Positions 1 to 7,862 of a stretch of DNA of 38,025 nt are shown piece by piece. Numbering within the stretch: the stretch's first letter is position 1; each line of letters begins with the position of its first letter. The notes beneath the pieces are model-generated. The model ran no database searches. It saw only the letters and a program-made list of their open reading frames with translations, and was not told where the DNA came from. A program made the translations under genes and the position numbers. This DNA is from an uncultured Chloroflexota bacterium (GTDB lineage: Bacteria > Chloroflexota > Dehalococcoidia > GIF9 > AB-539-J10). Where the stretch lies: positions 1-38,025 of the forward strand of contig CAISEW010000047.1 in assembly GCA_903884455.1 (NCBI GenBank), written 5' to 3'.

Positions 1-287
1 GTTTATGCTGCTTCAACCACCATCACTATGAACGGCGACTATTCCATCACGGCCAACTTTGTCAAGCAGTATAACCTCACCATCTCCAGCACGGAGGGAG
101 GCTCGATAACCGAGCCTGATGAGGGAATGTTTATCTATGATGAGGGAACAGTGGCCAACCTGATGGCAACTCCAGGTGAAGGCTACCGGTTTGTCGAGTG
201 GACCGGTGATGTGGGCACCATTGCTGATGTTTATGCTGCTTCAACCACCATCACTATGAACGGCGACTATTCCATCACGGCCAACTT
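1..287 (+). repeat. Direct repeat of period 228 bp inside the surface-protein gene
   Basis: Bases 1-59 and 229-287 are identical. The offset is 228 bp, exactly 76 codons, so the repeat keeps the frame. The identity includes third codon positions, which points to recent duplication or gene conversion. The array clearly began upstream of the window. Confidence 0.9.
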
Positions 288-879
288 CGAGGAGGTGCCA
301 CCACCTCCAGTATATCCGACGGTTACCACACAAGCCGCCACCAACATCACCACCAACTCAGCTATTCTGAATATGAACTACACGGTGGGGAACTACAGCC
401 CGGTGCAAGTACGCTTTATCTACAAGGAGTCCGTCGGCTTGTTTTGGTCTAATACTGATTGGGTATCTAAATCAGCGACTGGCACCTATGCCGCATCACT
501 CAGCGGGCTTACTTCCAACACCCAGTACGATTTCAAAGCCCAGCTTAAATATAACGGTACTATGATTGAGGTTGAGGGTACTATCCTTCAATTCACTACA
601 GGCACACCACCGCCCTGGGGAAGTGGAGGTTGTTTCATCGCCACCGCAGCCTACGGTACTCCCACCGCTAAACAGATCGATGTGCTGCGAGAGTTCCGGG
701 ATGTCGTGTTGCTGAAAAACACCGTGGGCTCTCAATTTGTTTCCCTGTACTACCGATTTAGCCCTCCCATAGCTGATTTCATAGCTGGTCATGAGTTTTT
801 GAGGACTCTGGTCAGGGAACTCCTTGTTGACCCCATTGTTCGGGTAGTTGAAGCCACGGGAGACATATGGCGGAACTAG
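1..879 (+). CDS. InlB-type repeat surface protein with CFI-box C-terminal domain (5' end outside window)
   Basis: The frame is open from base 1, so only the C-terminal 292 residues or so are present. The start is the end of one repeat unit, followed by one full 76-residue unit resembling the divergent InlB B-repeat (hydrophobic strands, then GYRFVEWTGD). Next comes a Thr/Asn-rich segment that looks like a fibronectin type III fold. The C-terminus begins with GGCFIATAAYGT, the hallmark of the CFI-box-CTERM domain, and ends in a hydrophobic/basic tail. Such proteins are thought to be exported and held at the surface; this is family knowledge, not shown here. The repeat DNA is nearly identical between copies, so the gene may expand or contract. 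A strong hairpin follows the stop. The ligand or role cannot be told from the sequence. Confidence 0.85.
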   Translation, partial: VYAASTTITMNGDYSITANFVKQYNLTISSTEGGSITEPDEGMFIYDEGTVANLMATPGEGYRFVEWTGDVGTIADVYAASTTITMNGDYSITANFEEVPPPPVYPTVTTQAATNITTNSAILNMNYTVGNYSPVQVRFIYKESVGLFWSNTDWVSKSATGTYAASLSGLTSNTQYDFKAQLKYNGTMIEVEGTILQFTTGTPPPWGSGGCFIATAAYGTPTAKQIDVLREFRDVVLLKNTVGSQFVSLYYRFSPPIADFIAGHEFLRTLVRELLVDPIVRVVEATGDIWRN

Positions 880-909
880 GGTAAAGTAAAAGGGCTCAAA
901 ATGGTAAGG

Positions 910-940
910 AGCTTGGGCGGGGCTTGTCCCCGCCCAAGCT
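910..940. terminator. Strong hairpin between convergent genes
   Basis: A perfect 13-bp stem (910-922 with 928-940) encloses a 5-nt loop. It lies between the stop of the surface-protein gene at 879 and the stop of the minus-strand symporter gene at 946. The plus side is followed by a T-rich run, so it probably ends transcription from both directions. Confidence 0.8.
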
Positions 941-945
941 TTGAT

Positions 946-2343
946 TTACTTTGTGTCTCGAAGGGACGACCTTTTTAGATCGAGGAAGCTCACTCCGAAA
1001 AGAAGAACGGCACTTACAGCAAAACCTATGAGGCCAAGGTCTCCTTTGAGAGGAATATCAAGACCCGGTATCTTCCCCATCAAACCTACTACCCCGCCAC
1101 CTATAAGAGCAGCCAGGGCACCTCGTGGTGTCACCTTTAGCTTCTCTTTGTAAAACCCGGCGATTACGGGAACGACGAGTCCACAGGTGAAGATGGTATA
1201 GGCAAAAAGAAGCGAAGAAATTACCCCCTTCAAAATCATAGCTAGCCCCAGTGCTAGCAACCCCAAAATGATGATATTAAGGCGGGTAAGCAAAATAGTC
1301 TTTTTTTCGCCAAGTGAAGGGAGAAACCGCTTGATTATGTCCTGGGTCAGGATAACCCCCTGGCTGAGGAGGCAGGTATCCGCTGAAGACATAAATGCCG
1401 CAACCAGGGCAGCGAGGACCAACCCGCCTAGCCAAGGGGAAAGGACTCCGCTTATTACTTGGGGAAAGGCTTGCTCAGGAGAAATCTGTGGGTAAAGGAC
1501 TCTGGCGCCCATTCCGATCAAAACAATGGCGAAAGCCAACGGAACAAAAGAGAAGGCAGATAGAAAAGTTGCTCTTTGAGCAGTTTTTTCATCCCTGGCA
1601 CAAAAAAGTCGAGTGTACATATCCGGACCCACAACATAAGTTGCCCCCACGAGAATCAGAAGCGATAGAAGCGCCTTCCAGTCGAATTGAGAGCTTACCG
1701 GAAAAGAAAAGTAAGCTTGGGGTAGAGAAAGCCTTAATCCGTCTAATCCTCCTACTTGGGGAAGAAACAATGCTAGAGCGATAAAGATGCCGAGGTAAAT
1801 TATTATTGCTTGAAAAAGGTCAGTGCGAATTACCGAGAGTTGTCCACCTATAACAGTGTAGGCAACAAAAACTATGGTAAAGATGACCATCCAAAGAGCA
1901 CCGGAACCTATCCCAAGGATGGATAGGACTTTCCCGGCAGCCACAATTTGCCCGGCTACTACCCCGACCCAGGCGATAACGATGAGAATAGAAGCTGCCA
2001 AACCTACACGACGGTCATACTGCTTTTCCACTAGCTCTGGAAGAGTATAAAGCGCAGCACCTCTTACTCTCTTGGCGAAGAAAACCCCCAGAAGCACAAG
2101 CCCGATAGAGCCAACAAGAAGCCACCAGGCACCAGTCAAGCCTCGCCCAAACCCCAGGCCAGCCATTCCCACGGTTACTGAGCCTCCTACAGCGGTGGCG
2201 ACAAGCGATCCGGCGATGAATGGTAAGCTCACTTGACGCTGAGCAACAAAGAAACCGTTTTGACTTCTTACCTTTTTCCTCGCCCCCAGTCCTACGCCTA
2301 TCATAGCCAGGGAGTAAACGACAACTATAATGAGTGGAATCAT
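946..2343 (-). CDS. Sodium:solute symporter family protein
   Basis: A 465-residue integral membrane protein with about 12-13 hydrophobic segments, which fits the sodium:solute symporter (SSS) family. Family-like signatures are GGQLSVIRTDLFQ near residue 170 and the small-residue-rich MAGLGFGRG and AAFMSSADTCL segments. The N-terminus lacks a signal peptide and enters the first membrane helix at once, as is usual. It starts one base after the birA stop (TAA-T-ATG), so the two are co-transcribed and probably translationally coupled. Family members carry proline, pantothenate, biotin, sugars and other solutes, and substrate cannot be read from the sequence. The birA coupling makes biotin or another vitamin a reasonable guess. 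Confidence 0.85.
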   Translation of the reverse strand: MIPLIIVVVYSLAMIGVGLGARKKVRSQNGFFVAQRQVSLPFIAGSLVATAVGGSVTVGMAGLGFGRGLTGAWWLLVGSIGLVLLGVFFAKRVRGAALYTLPELVEKQYDRRVGLAASILIVIAWVGVVAGQIVAAGKVLSILGIGSGALWMVIFTIVFVAYTVIGGQLSVIRTDLFQAIIIYLGIFIALALFLPQVGGLDGLRLSLPQAYFSFPVSSQFDWKALLSLLILVGATYVVGPDMYTRLFCARDEKTAQRATFLSAFSFVPLAFAIVLIGMGARVLYPQISPEQAFPQVISGVLSPWLGGLVLAALVAAFMSSADTCLLSQGVILTQDIIKRFLPSLGEKKTILLTRLNIIILGLLALGLAMILKGVISSLLFAYTIFTCGLVVPVIAGFYKEKLKVTPRGALAALIGGGVVGLMGKIPGLDIPLKGDLGLIGFAVSAVLLFGVSFLDLKRSSLRDTK

Positions 2344-2344
2344 A

Positions 2345-3271
2345 TTACTCCCTTAAGTGGATGCAATCGCCGACAAGAACGGTTCTTAAAGAGCCGTCTT
2401 GGCCTTTTAATATGAGTGCTCCAGTGGCATCAATATCTATAGCCTGTCCTATTACTTCCTCACCTAGACTCATTATTCTGACATCCTTATTTAACGTTGC
2501 AGAAAGTTTTTTCCACTCTTCGAGTAAATCTGCTTCCATCAATAGAGCTTGCCGTCGCTCTATTTCCACTAGCAATGCGCTTAAAAATTCCTTCCTGGAG
2601 ATTTCCCTTCCTAACGCATCCTTTAATGAGGTCACCGTTTTTTCAAACTGAGGAACAGAGGTATTGGCGTTTATACCTATCCCGACGTTCACAAAGTTTA
2701 CAACATCCGTTTCAGCATCCATTTCCGCTAGTATGCCACACACCTTCCTGCCTTCAATCAAGACGTCATTGGGCCATTTTAATTCGGCCTTTAACCCACA
2801 GAGCTTTTTAATTGTAGCTGCCACAGCCACAGAGGCCATCAAGTTTATCCTGGGAGCATATGCGGGACTTATCCTGGGGCGTAAAACGAGAGTGAAGTAA
2901 ATCCCTCCTTCTGGCGAGAGCCATTCCCGGCTCAATCTTCCCCGCCCGTGGGTCTGGGCTTCGGCAATCACGATTGTCCCCTCTTCTGCTCCCTTTTTAG
3001 CTAACTCTCTGGCCGCATCCATGGTCGAGCCAATCTCTGGAAAGTAGTGAATTCTTTGTTCTAAATCGGGGAATTCGTAAGGAAGCAGTAAATCTGGAGA
3101 GGAGACCAGCCTGTATCCCCTAGGCGAGGCCTCTATTACGTAGCCATCCTTTTTTAAGCTGCGAATATGCTTCCAGATAGAAACTCTGGAAATGCCAAGC
3201 TGCTCAGAAAGTGTCTCGCCAGAAAGATAATCACTACGCTCTCGCAGAGCTTTTAGTATCTGTCCCTTCAT
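2345..3271 (-). CDS. birA: Bifunctional biotin--[acetyl-CoA-carboxylase] ligase / biotin operon repressor
   Basis: At 308 residues this is the usual length for the two-domain form. Residues 1-60 form a winged helix-turn-helix (LSEQLGISRVSIWKHIRSLK), and the catalytic domain follows. Visible motifs are GRGRLSREW (109-117), where many homologues have GRGRxGRxW, and KWPND (165-169) with the lysine that contacts biotin. The C-terminus is a small SH3-like domain. It makes biotinyl-AMP and attaches biotin to the carrier lysine of carboxylases. The N-terminal domain suggests it also represses biotin genes. It is the first gene of a pair with the symporter. No operator can be named with confidence. 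Confidence 0.93.
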   Translation of the reverse strand: MKGQILKALRERSDYLSGETLSEQLGISRVSIWKHIRSLKKDGYVIEASPRGYRLVSSPDLLLPYEFPDLEQRIHYFPEIGSTMDAARELAKKGAEEGTIVIAEAQTHGRGRLSREWLSPEGGIYFTLVLRPRISPAYAPRINLMASVAVAATIKKLCGLKAELKWPNDVLIEGRKVCGILAEMDAETDVVNFVNVGIGINANTSVPQFEKTVTSLKDALGREISRKEFLSALLVEIERRQALLMEADLLEEWKKLSATLNKDVRIMSLGEEVIGQAIDIDATGALILKGQDGSLRTVLVGDCIHLRE

Positions 3272-3402
3272 TTCGTTACCCTTTGTTTTTCAGATGTTAA
3301 CGATTATACTGGTTTTTGTCAATTGCCCTGTTGTTTGACTATTTCTATTACTTTGCATATCATTATCTCTGTATTCTTCCCCATGATTTCGTATAAAACT
3401 TT

Positions 3403-3420
3403 CCCTCTCGAAGGAGAGGG
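3403..3420. repeat. Short palindrome (ccctctc/gagaggg)
   Basis: A 7-bp perfect stem (3403-3409 with 3414-3420) has a 4-nt loop and lies 37 bases before the MBL-fold gene. It resembles the palindrome at the end of mutS (7788-7808) in its CCTCTCC/GGAGAGG core, so both may belong to one dispersed palindromic repeat family. The rest of 3272-3402 shows no gene. Confidence 0.45.
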
Positions 3421-3457
3421 TCTGAGTGAAAAGAAGAAGGTTATCCTTTAGACGCTG

Positions 3458-4093
3458 ATGGAGATTACCTGGCTAGGACATTCCTGCTTTCTGATTAAAG
3501 GGAAAGTAAATACTATCATCACAGACCCATGTCATCCTGATTTGGGCTACCACCTCGGTGAACCTAAGGCGGACATAGTGACATTGAGCCATTTTCATCC
3601 TGGGCATAGCTACATCGAAGGCGTTGCCAATGACCCCAAACAAATAAAAAGCCCCGGGGAATATGAAATAGGGGGGACTTTTATCACGGGAGTCGCCTCT
3701 TTCCACGATGATAAGAAGGGGGAGGTACGGGGTAAGAATACCATTTATATTATCGAGATGGATGATATAATTTTATGTCATCTGGGTGATTTGGGACATC
3801 CTCTGGACTCGCATTTGATAGAAGAAATAGGAGATATAGGTATACTATTTTTGCCCGTCGGGGAGGTATCTACTATACCTATTGACACGGCTGTGGAAAT
3901 AGTAAGGCAATTAGAGCCTCCTATTGTCATTCCCATGCACTATAAGACAGAGGCGTTCACTGGCAATCTCAGTCCTGTGGACAAATTCCTGGATAAAATG
4001 AGAATTCGGGAACTAGAAGCAAAGCCCAAGCTCTCGATTACTTCATCGTCCCTGCCCAGCAGCACACAAACCGTAGTTCTCAACCATCTCTAA
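3458..4093 (+). CDS. MBL-fold metal-dependent hydrolase-like protein
   Basis: A 211-residue protein of the metallo-beta-lactamase superfamily, close in layout to the single-domain Lactamase_B_3 (UPF0173-like) group. It begins ITWLGHSCFLI, and the metal loop is SHFHPGH at residues 44-50. Three histidines (45, 47, 50) are kept, but the aspartate of the usual HxHxDH is glycine. A second likely metal site is HLGDLGHPL near residue 110, and IPMHYK near 165 matches the late histidine of the family. Hydrolase activity on an unknown small molecule is likely, with metal occupancy perhaps altered. It is a single-gene unit, and nothing around it hints at a substrate. Confidence 0.82.
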   Translation: MEITWLGHSCFLIKGKVNTIITDPCHPDLGYHLGEPKADIVTLSHFHPGHSYIEGVANDPKQIKSPGEYEIGGTFITGVASFHDDKKGEVRGKNTIYIIEMDDIILCHLGDLGHPLDSHLIEEIGDIGILFLPVGEVSTIPIDTAVEIVRQLEPPIVIPMHYKTEAFTGNLSPVDKFLDKMRIRELEAKPKLSITSSSLPSSTQTVVLNHL

Positions 4094-4223
4094 ACCCTAA
4101 ATCCCGAGGATTGAGCAGTTTTGCAATTTCGCAGTTTTACAGTTGAGCATTTCTGTCACTAGTGCTTCAATGCGAAATCCCAATCAGCTTTAAAACTTGA
4201 TGGCACAAGCGGGTAGCCGAGCG

Positions 4224-4517
4224 TTATTTCTGCTTCTTGATACTGCCAACGAAAGCGTCAATATCCATAGCAGCCAAGGTCATGGTTTGAAGCGTACCCC
4301 TTGCCCCCAGAGTTACCGCCACTTTGGATATTACTTCATTACTGGGAGCTTCTATAATGTTTATGAAGTCGTATGGACCTAGCACAGCATACTGAGCCAG
4401 TATCTTTGCCCCCATTGCCTCTGCTTCTTTGTTGACCTCTTTGATCCTTCCAGGATTTTCCGTGATAGTTTTTCTTCCCTCGTCGGTGAGGGTCGTCAGC
4501 ATTACGAATTTAGCCAT
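4224..4517 (-). CDS. GYD domain-containing protein
   Basis: A 97-residue cytosolic protein matching the GYD family, a ferredoxin-like alpha/beta fold of unknown biochemical role. The family hallmark appears as VLGPYDFINIIEAP near residues 46-59, and the start MAKFVMLTTLTDEG is typical. A strong ribosome binding site (aggaggt) lies just upstream of the ATG. It is monocistronic and follows ybeY on the same strand after about 146 bases. A TATAAT hexamer at 4655-4660 on the minus strand could be its -10 box, though no good -35 was seen. Function unknown. Confidence 0.85.
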   Translation of the reverse strand: MAKFVMLTTLTDEGRKTITENPGRIKEVNKEAEAMGAKILAQYAVLGPYDFINIIEAPSNEVISKVAVTLGARGTLQTMTLAAMDIDAFVGSIKKQK

Positions 4518-4663
4518 CTTTTACCTCCTCTGCGCTGTGTTGCACTTCAAAGACCTCGGCTTAAGTCCCGCTTGTGCCTGCACTAAATGACGCTGGAATA
4601 CCAGTCACTGAATAAGTGGAGCAGTTGGCATCCTCAACCCCATTCTGCACTTATATTATATCA

Positions 4664-5134
4664 CTACCCGGGCAAACATCTCTCCAAAAGTTCTCTCTCC
4701 CTTTCCCTCATCTTGCTTTCTTCCGCTGGTTCTTGGTGGTCGTAGCCTAGAAGATGAAGTATCCCGTGGATAACCAGCAATGCCAGCTCCCTTTCGGGTG
4801 AATGTCTTTGTTCTTTGGCTTGTTCTGTTGCTTGGGGATAGGAGATAATGACCTCTCCCAGCCGAGTTACCCCATCAGGGGGGAGAGCGAAAGAAGAATC
4901 TGCTCCCTTCTGCGGGAGCATGTAGAAGGCCAGCACATCCGTAGGCTCATCCACTCCCCGATAGTCTCGGTTAAGTTGTTTCACCGTCTCTGAATCGGTG
5001 AAGACCAGGCTCACTTCATAAGGAGGAGCCACCCCTTCAGCCTTGAGGACCTGCTGGGCTATCCTCCTCACCCAGCCCTCGTCCACCAAACCATGGAATT
5101 CTTCCTCAACAAAAATTTCAATTTCTTCTAGCAT
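4664..5134 (-). CDS. ybeY: Endoribonuclease YbeY (16S rRNA maturation)
   Basis: A 156-residue, single-domain metalloprotein of the UPF0054/YbeY family. The zinc motif HGxLHLxGYDH is seen as HGILHLLGYDH at residues 123-133, with His123, His127 and His133 as ligands. The conserved middle LNRDYRGVDEPTDVLAF is also present. YbeY acts in the cytoplasm in 16S rRNA 3' end maturation and ribosome quality control. The gene is divergent from mutS, with 63 bases between the two starts, so the promoters must share that gap. Family assignment is secure. Confidence 0.95.
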   Translation of the reverse strand: MLEEIEIFVEEEFHGLVDEGWVRRIAQQVLKAEGVAPPYEVSLVFTDSETVKQLNRDYRGVDEPTDVLAFYMLPQKGADSSFALPPDGVTRLGEVIISYPQATEQAKEQRHSPERELALLVIHGILHLLGYDHQEPAEESKMRERERELLERCLPG

Positions 5135-5197
5135 AGCAGTGAAGGTATCATAACAGGCAATTCAATTCGTTTCAACGAATGTAGTAAAATAACATGG

Positions 5198-7786
5198 ATG
5201 ACCATAACTCCTCTTAGGAAGCAGTATCTCAGGGTTAAGCAGAAGTACCCCGAGGCTATAGTTTTCTTTCGCTTAGGCGACTTCTACGAGACCTTCGATG
5301 AAGATGCCAAGGTCGCTTCGCGAGAGCTGGACGTTGTCCTGACCTCCCGGGAGATGGGCAAGGGGCAGAGGGTGCCCATGGCAGGGATACCTCATCACGC
5401 TCTGGATAACTATCTGGCTAAGCTCATCAACCGCGGTCATAAGGTAGCTATTTGCGAGCAACTCAGCCCACCGGGTAAGGGACTGGTGGAAAGAGACGTC
5501 ATTCGCGTGGTGACGCCGGGGACGGTGGTCGAGCCCAATCTGCTTGCGAGTAAGAGCAATAACTATCTCGCCAGCCTGGTCGTCGAAGGCGAGGAAGCAG
5601 GAATTGCCTATGTTGATATAACCACGAGCGAGTTTGCTACCACTCAGCTTCCTGCTGAAAGAGTCATGCCTGAATTGGAGCGACTTCAGCCCAGCGAGCT
5701 TCTTATTTCCGAAGGTGCCGACGATTATGCTCAATTGCCGTTCACCATAAGCCGACTTGATGACTACTGGTTTGACCCGGAGATTGCCCAGGAAGCTTTG
5801 CTGGAACATTTCAACGCAGCTAGCCTGGAAGGCTATGGCTGTGCCCGCTTGCCTTTAGCCATAAGGGCCGCAGGCGCATTAATACATTATGTCAAGGAAA
5901 CGCAAAAGGAAACTCTGCCCCAGCTAAGCAAACTTGCTACCTACTCTACAGATTCCTTTATGACTCTCGATGGCCAGACCATCCGCAATCTGGAGCTCTT
6001 TCAGGGCGGCAGATGGGGAGAAACCGGCCATTCCCTTCTCTCCATCATTGACCTGAGCAAAACAGCCATGGGTGGCAGGCTGCTCAAAAATTGGCTGGGA
6101 CATCCTCTTCTGGACCTCGCCATATTGAATCGGCGGCAAGAGGCGGTTGCCTGGCTTCATCAAAGTAACTTAGCTCGACAGAAAGTTATCTCTCTTTTAT
6201 CAGACATTGCTGACTTGGAGAGGCTGGTTAACCGAGTGAGTAGTGGCAGAGTTATGCCCCGAGAATTGCTAGCGCTTCGCTCCAGTTTAGAGAAAGTGCC
6301 GGGCTTAAAAGCGGTGATGGCAGACGGGGACGATATAAATTGGCTGAGCGACGAACTTAAGCCTTGCCCCGACATCGTGGACTTAATCGCCAGGGCTATT
6401 GCGGATGAACCGGGGGATTTGGAGCAAGGTGGTGTGATAAAGGAAGGTTTCTCTCCTGAGTTGGATGAAATTCGCCGTAATTCCCGGGAAGCTAAGCAAT
6501 ATCTGGCTGGCCTGGAGCAAAGGGAAAGACAGCGTACGGGGATTAAATCCTTAAAAGTAGGCTACAACCGGGTATTTGGCTATTATATTGAGGTATCCCG
6601 GGCTAATCTCAACTTAGTTCCCCCAGACTATATTCGTAAACAAACTTTAGCCGAGGCGGAAAGGTTCTTCACCCCCGAACTTAAGGAATATGAATCGCTG
6701 ATTCTCAACGCTCAGGAGAAAATCACTGACCTGGAGGCTGCTATCTTCCGACAAGTTTGTCAGCAGATAAGCGCTGTAAGTGAGCAAATTTTGGCCACCG
6801 CCAGAGCCATCGCTCAAATCGATGCCCTTTCCAGCCTTGCTGAGGTAGCAGTGCGTCATGGTTATGTCCGCCCAACGCTGACCAACGAGGATGTCATTGA
6901 CATTAAGGGAGGGCGCCACCCTATCGTAGAGCAGAGCATAGGCAGCGACAATTTTGTTCCTAACGATGCTTATTTATGCAATAGGGATAATCAGCTTATT
7001 ATACTCACCGGCCCCAATATGTCAGGAAAGTCCACCTATCTCAGGCAGGTAGCTTTAATTATCCTTCTGGCTCAGATAGGTAGCTTTATCCCTGCCGATT
7101 CAGCAAATGTTGGAATTGCTGACCGCATCTTTACTCGCATTGGCGCCCAGGAGGACTTAGCTGCCGGGCAATCCACTTTTATGGTGGAGATGACTGAGGC
7201 GGCAAACATCTTGAATAATGCTACTCCTCGCTCCTTTATCATCCTGGATGAAATTGGGCGTGGCACTTCCACCTATGATGGGCTTTCCATTGCCTGGGCA
7301 GTAGCCGAGTTTATCCATAACCACCCTGAGCTTGGAACGAAGACCCTTTTTGCTACCCATTATCATGAGTTGGTGGATCTGGCTGGTATCCTGCCCAGGG
7401 TGAAAAACTTCAACGTAGCAGTGACGGAGGAAGGGGACAAAGTTATCTTTCTACACAAGATTATCCCCGGGGGCACCGACAGGAGCTATGGCATTCATGT
7501 GGCTCAGCTAGCTGGCTTGCCCAAATCGGTAATCGTTAGGGCTCAGGAAGTCTTAGCTGAGTTGGAGAGCCATGCTTCTAAAAAAAGCAAAATCCCTCGC
7601 CGTAAAGCACCGCTTCAGATTCCTCTTTTCCCGAAAGGCTCCCTATTAGCTGACGAAATTGCCCGGCTTGACATCAATTCCATGTCTCCTCTGGAAGCCA
7701 TCACCAAGCTTTATGAGCTCAAGCGAATGGCTCAGGAGAATAAGGACTCACCGCCTGATGGGATGGGGGTTTCACCCTCACCTTAA
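5198..7786 (+). CDS. mutS: DNA mismatch repair ATPase MutS
   Basis: At 862 residues this is the full length of MutS. The mismatch-reading Phe-X-Glu is at residues 29-31 in LGDFYETF. Then come the connector, lever and clamp domains, the Walker A TGPNMSGKST near residue 605, and the Walker B/signature ILDEIGRGTSTYDG near 681-694. A conserved ATHYHEL follows. It recognises base mismatches and small loops and recruits MutL. No mutL is next to it. The start ATG at 5198 fits the family N-terminus (TPLRKQYLRVKQKYP), although no strong ribosome binding site is seen. The last residues and the stop codon are provided by a palindromic repeat, so the C-terminal tail is not native family sequence. Confidence 0.97.
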   Translation: MTITPLRKQYLRVKQKYPEAIVFFRLGDFYETFDEDAKVASRELDVVLTSREMGKGQRVPMAGIPHHALDNYLAKLINRGHKVAICEQLSPPGKGLVERDVIRVVTPGTVVEPNLLASKSNNYLASLVVEGEEAGIAYVDITTSEFATTQLPAERVMPELERLQPSELLISEGADDYAQLPFTISRLDDYWFDPEIAQEALLEHFNAASLEGYGCARLPLAIRAAGALIHYVKETQKETLPQLSKLATYSTDSFMTLDGQTIRNLELFQGGRWGETGHSLLSIIDLSKTAMGGRLLKNWLGHPLLDLAILNRRQEAVAWLHQSNLARQKVISLLSDIADLERLVNRVSSGRVMPRELLALRSSLEKVPGLKAVMADGDDINWLSDELKPCPDIVDLIARAIADEPGDLEQGGVIKEGFSPELDEIRRNSREAKQYLAGLEQRERQRTGIKSLKVGYNRVFGYYIEVSRANLNLVPPDYIRKQTLAEAERFFTPELKEYESLILNAQEKITDLEAAIFRQVCQQISAVSEQILATARAIAQIDALSSLAEVAVRHGYVRPTLTNEDVIDIKGGRHPIVEQSIGSDNFVPNDAYLCNRDNQLIILTGPNMSGKSTYLRQVALIILLAQIGSFIPADSANVGIADRIFTRIGAQEDLAAGQSTFMVEMTEAANILNNATPRSFIILDEIGRGTSTYDGLSIAWAVAEFIHNHPELGTKTLFATHYHELVDLAGILPRVKNFNVAVTEEGDKVIFLHKIIPGGTDRSYGIHVAQLAGLPKSVIVRAQEVLAELESHASKKSKIPRRKAPLQIPLFPKGSLLADEIARLDINSMSPLEAITKLYELKRMAQENKDSPPDGMGVSPSP

Positions 7787-7812
7787 TCCTCTCCCTTCAA
7801 GGGAGAGGAATT
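7770..7812. repeat. Palindromic repeat at the mutS 3' end
   Basis: The segment contains an 8-bp perfect stem (7788-7795 with 7801-7808) of cctctccc/gggagagg, with a flanking tcaccctcacctta arm. The mutS stop codon TAA lies within it at 7784-7786. It resembles common intergenic palindromic repeats of many bacteria. It may also act as a terminator for mutS, since a T-rich stretch follows. Confidence 0.6.
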
Positions 7813-7862
7813 TTATACGGGATTATGCGGAAGGCCGTATTTTATGAGACTAGGCACTAGTA

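Noticed and set aside
1-287. CRISPR-like repeat array
   Set aside because: The period is 228 bp and in frame with a protein repeat; no short regular repeats with spacers were seen.
1395-1784. 129-codon plus-strand frame
   Set aside because: It is antisense to the clear sodium:solute symporter gene.
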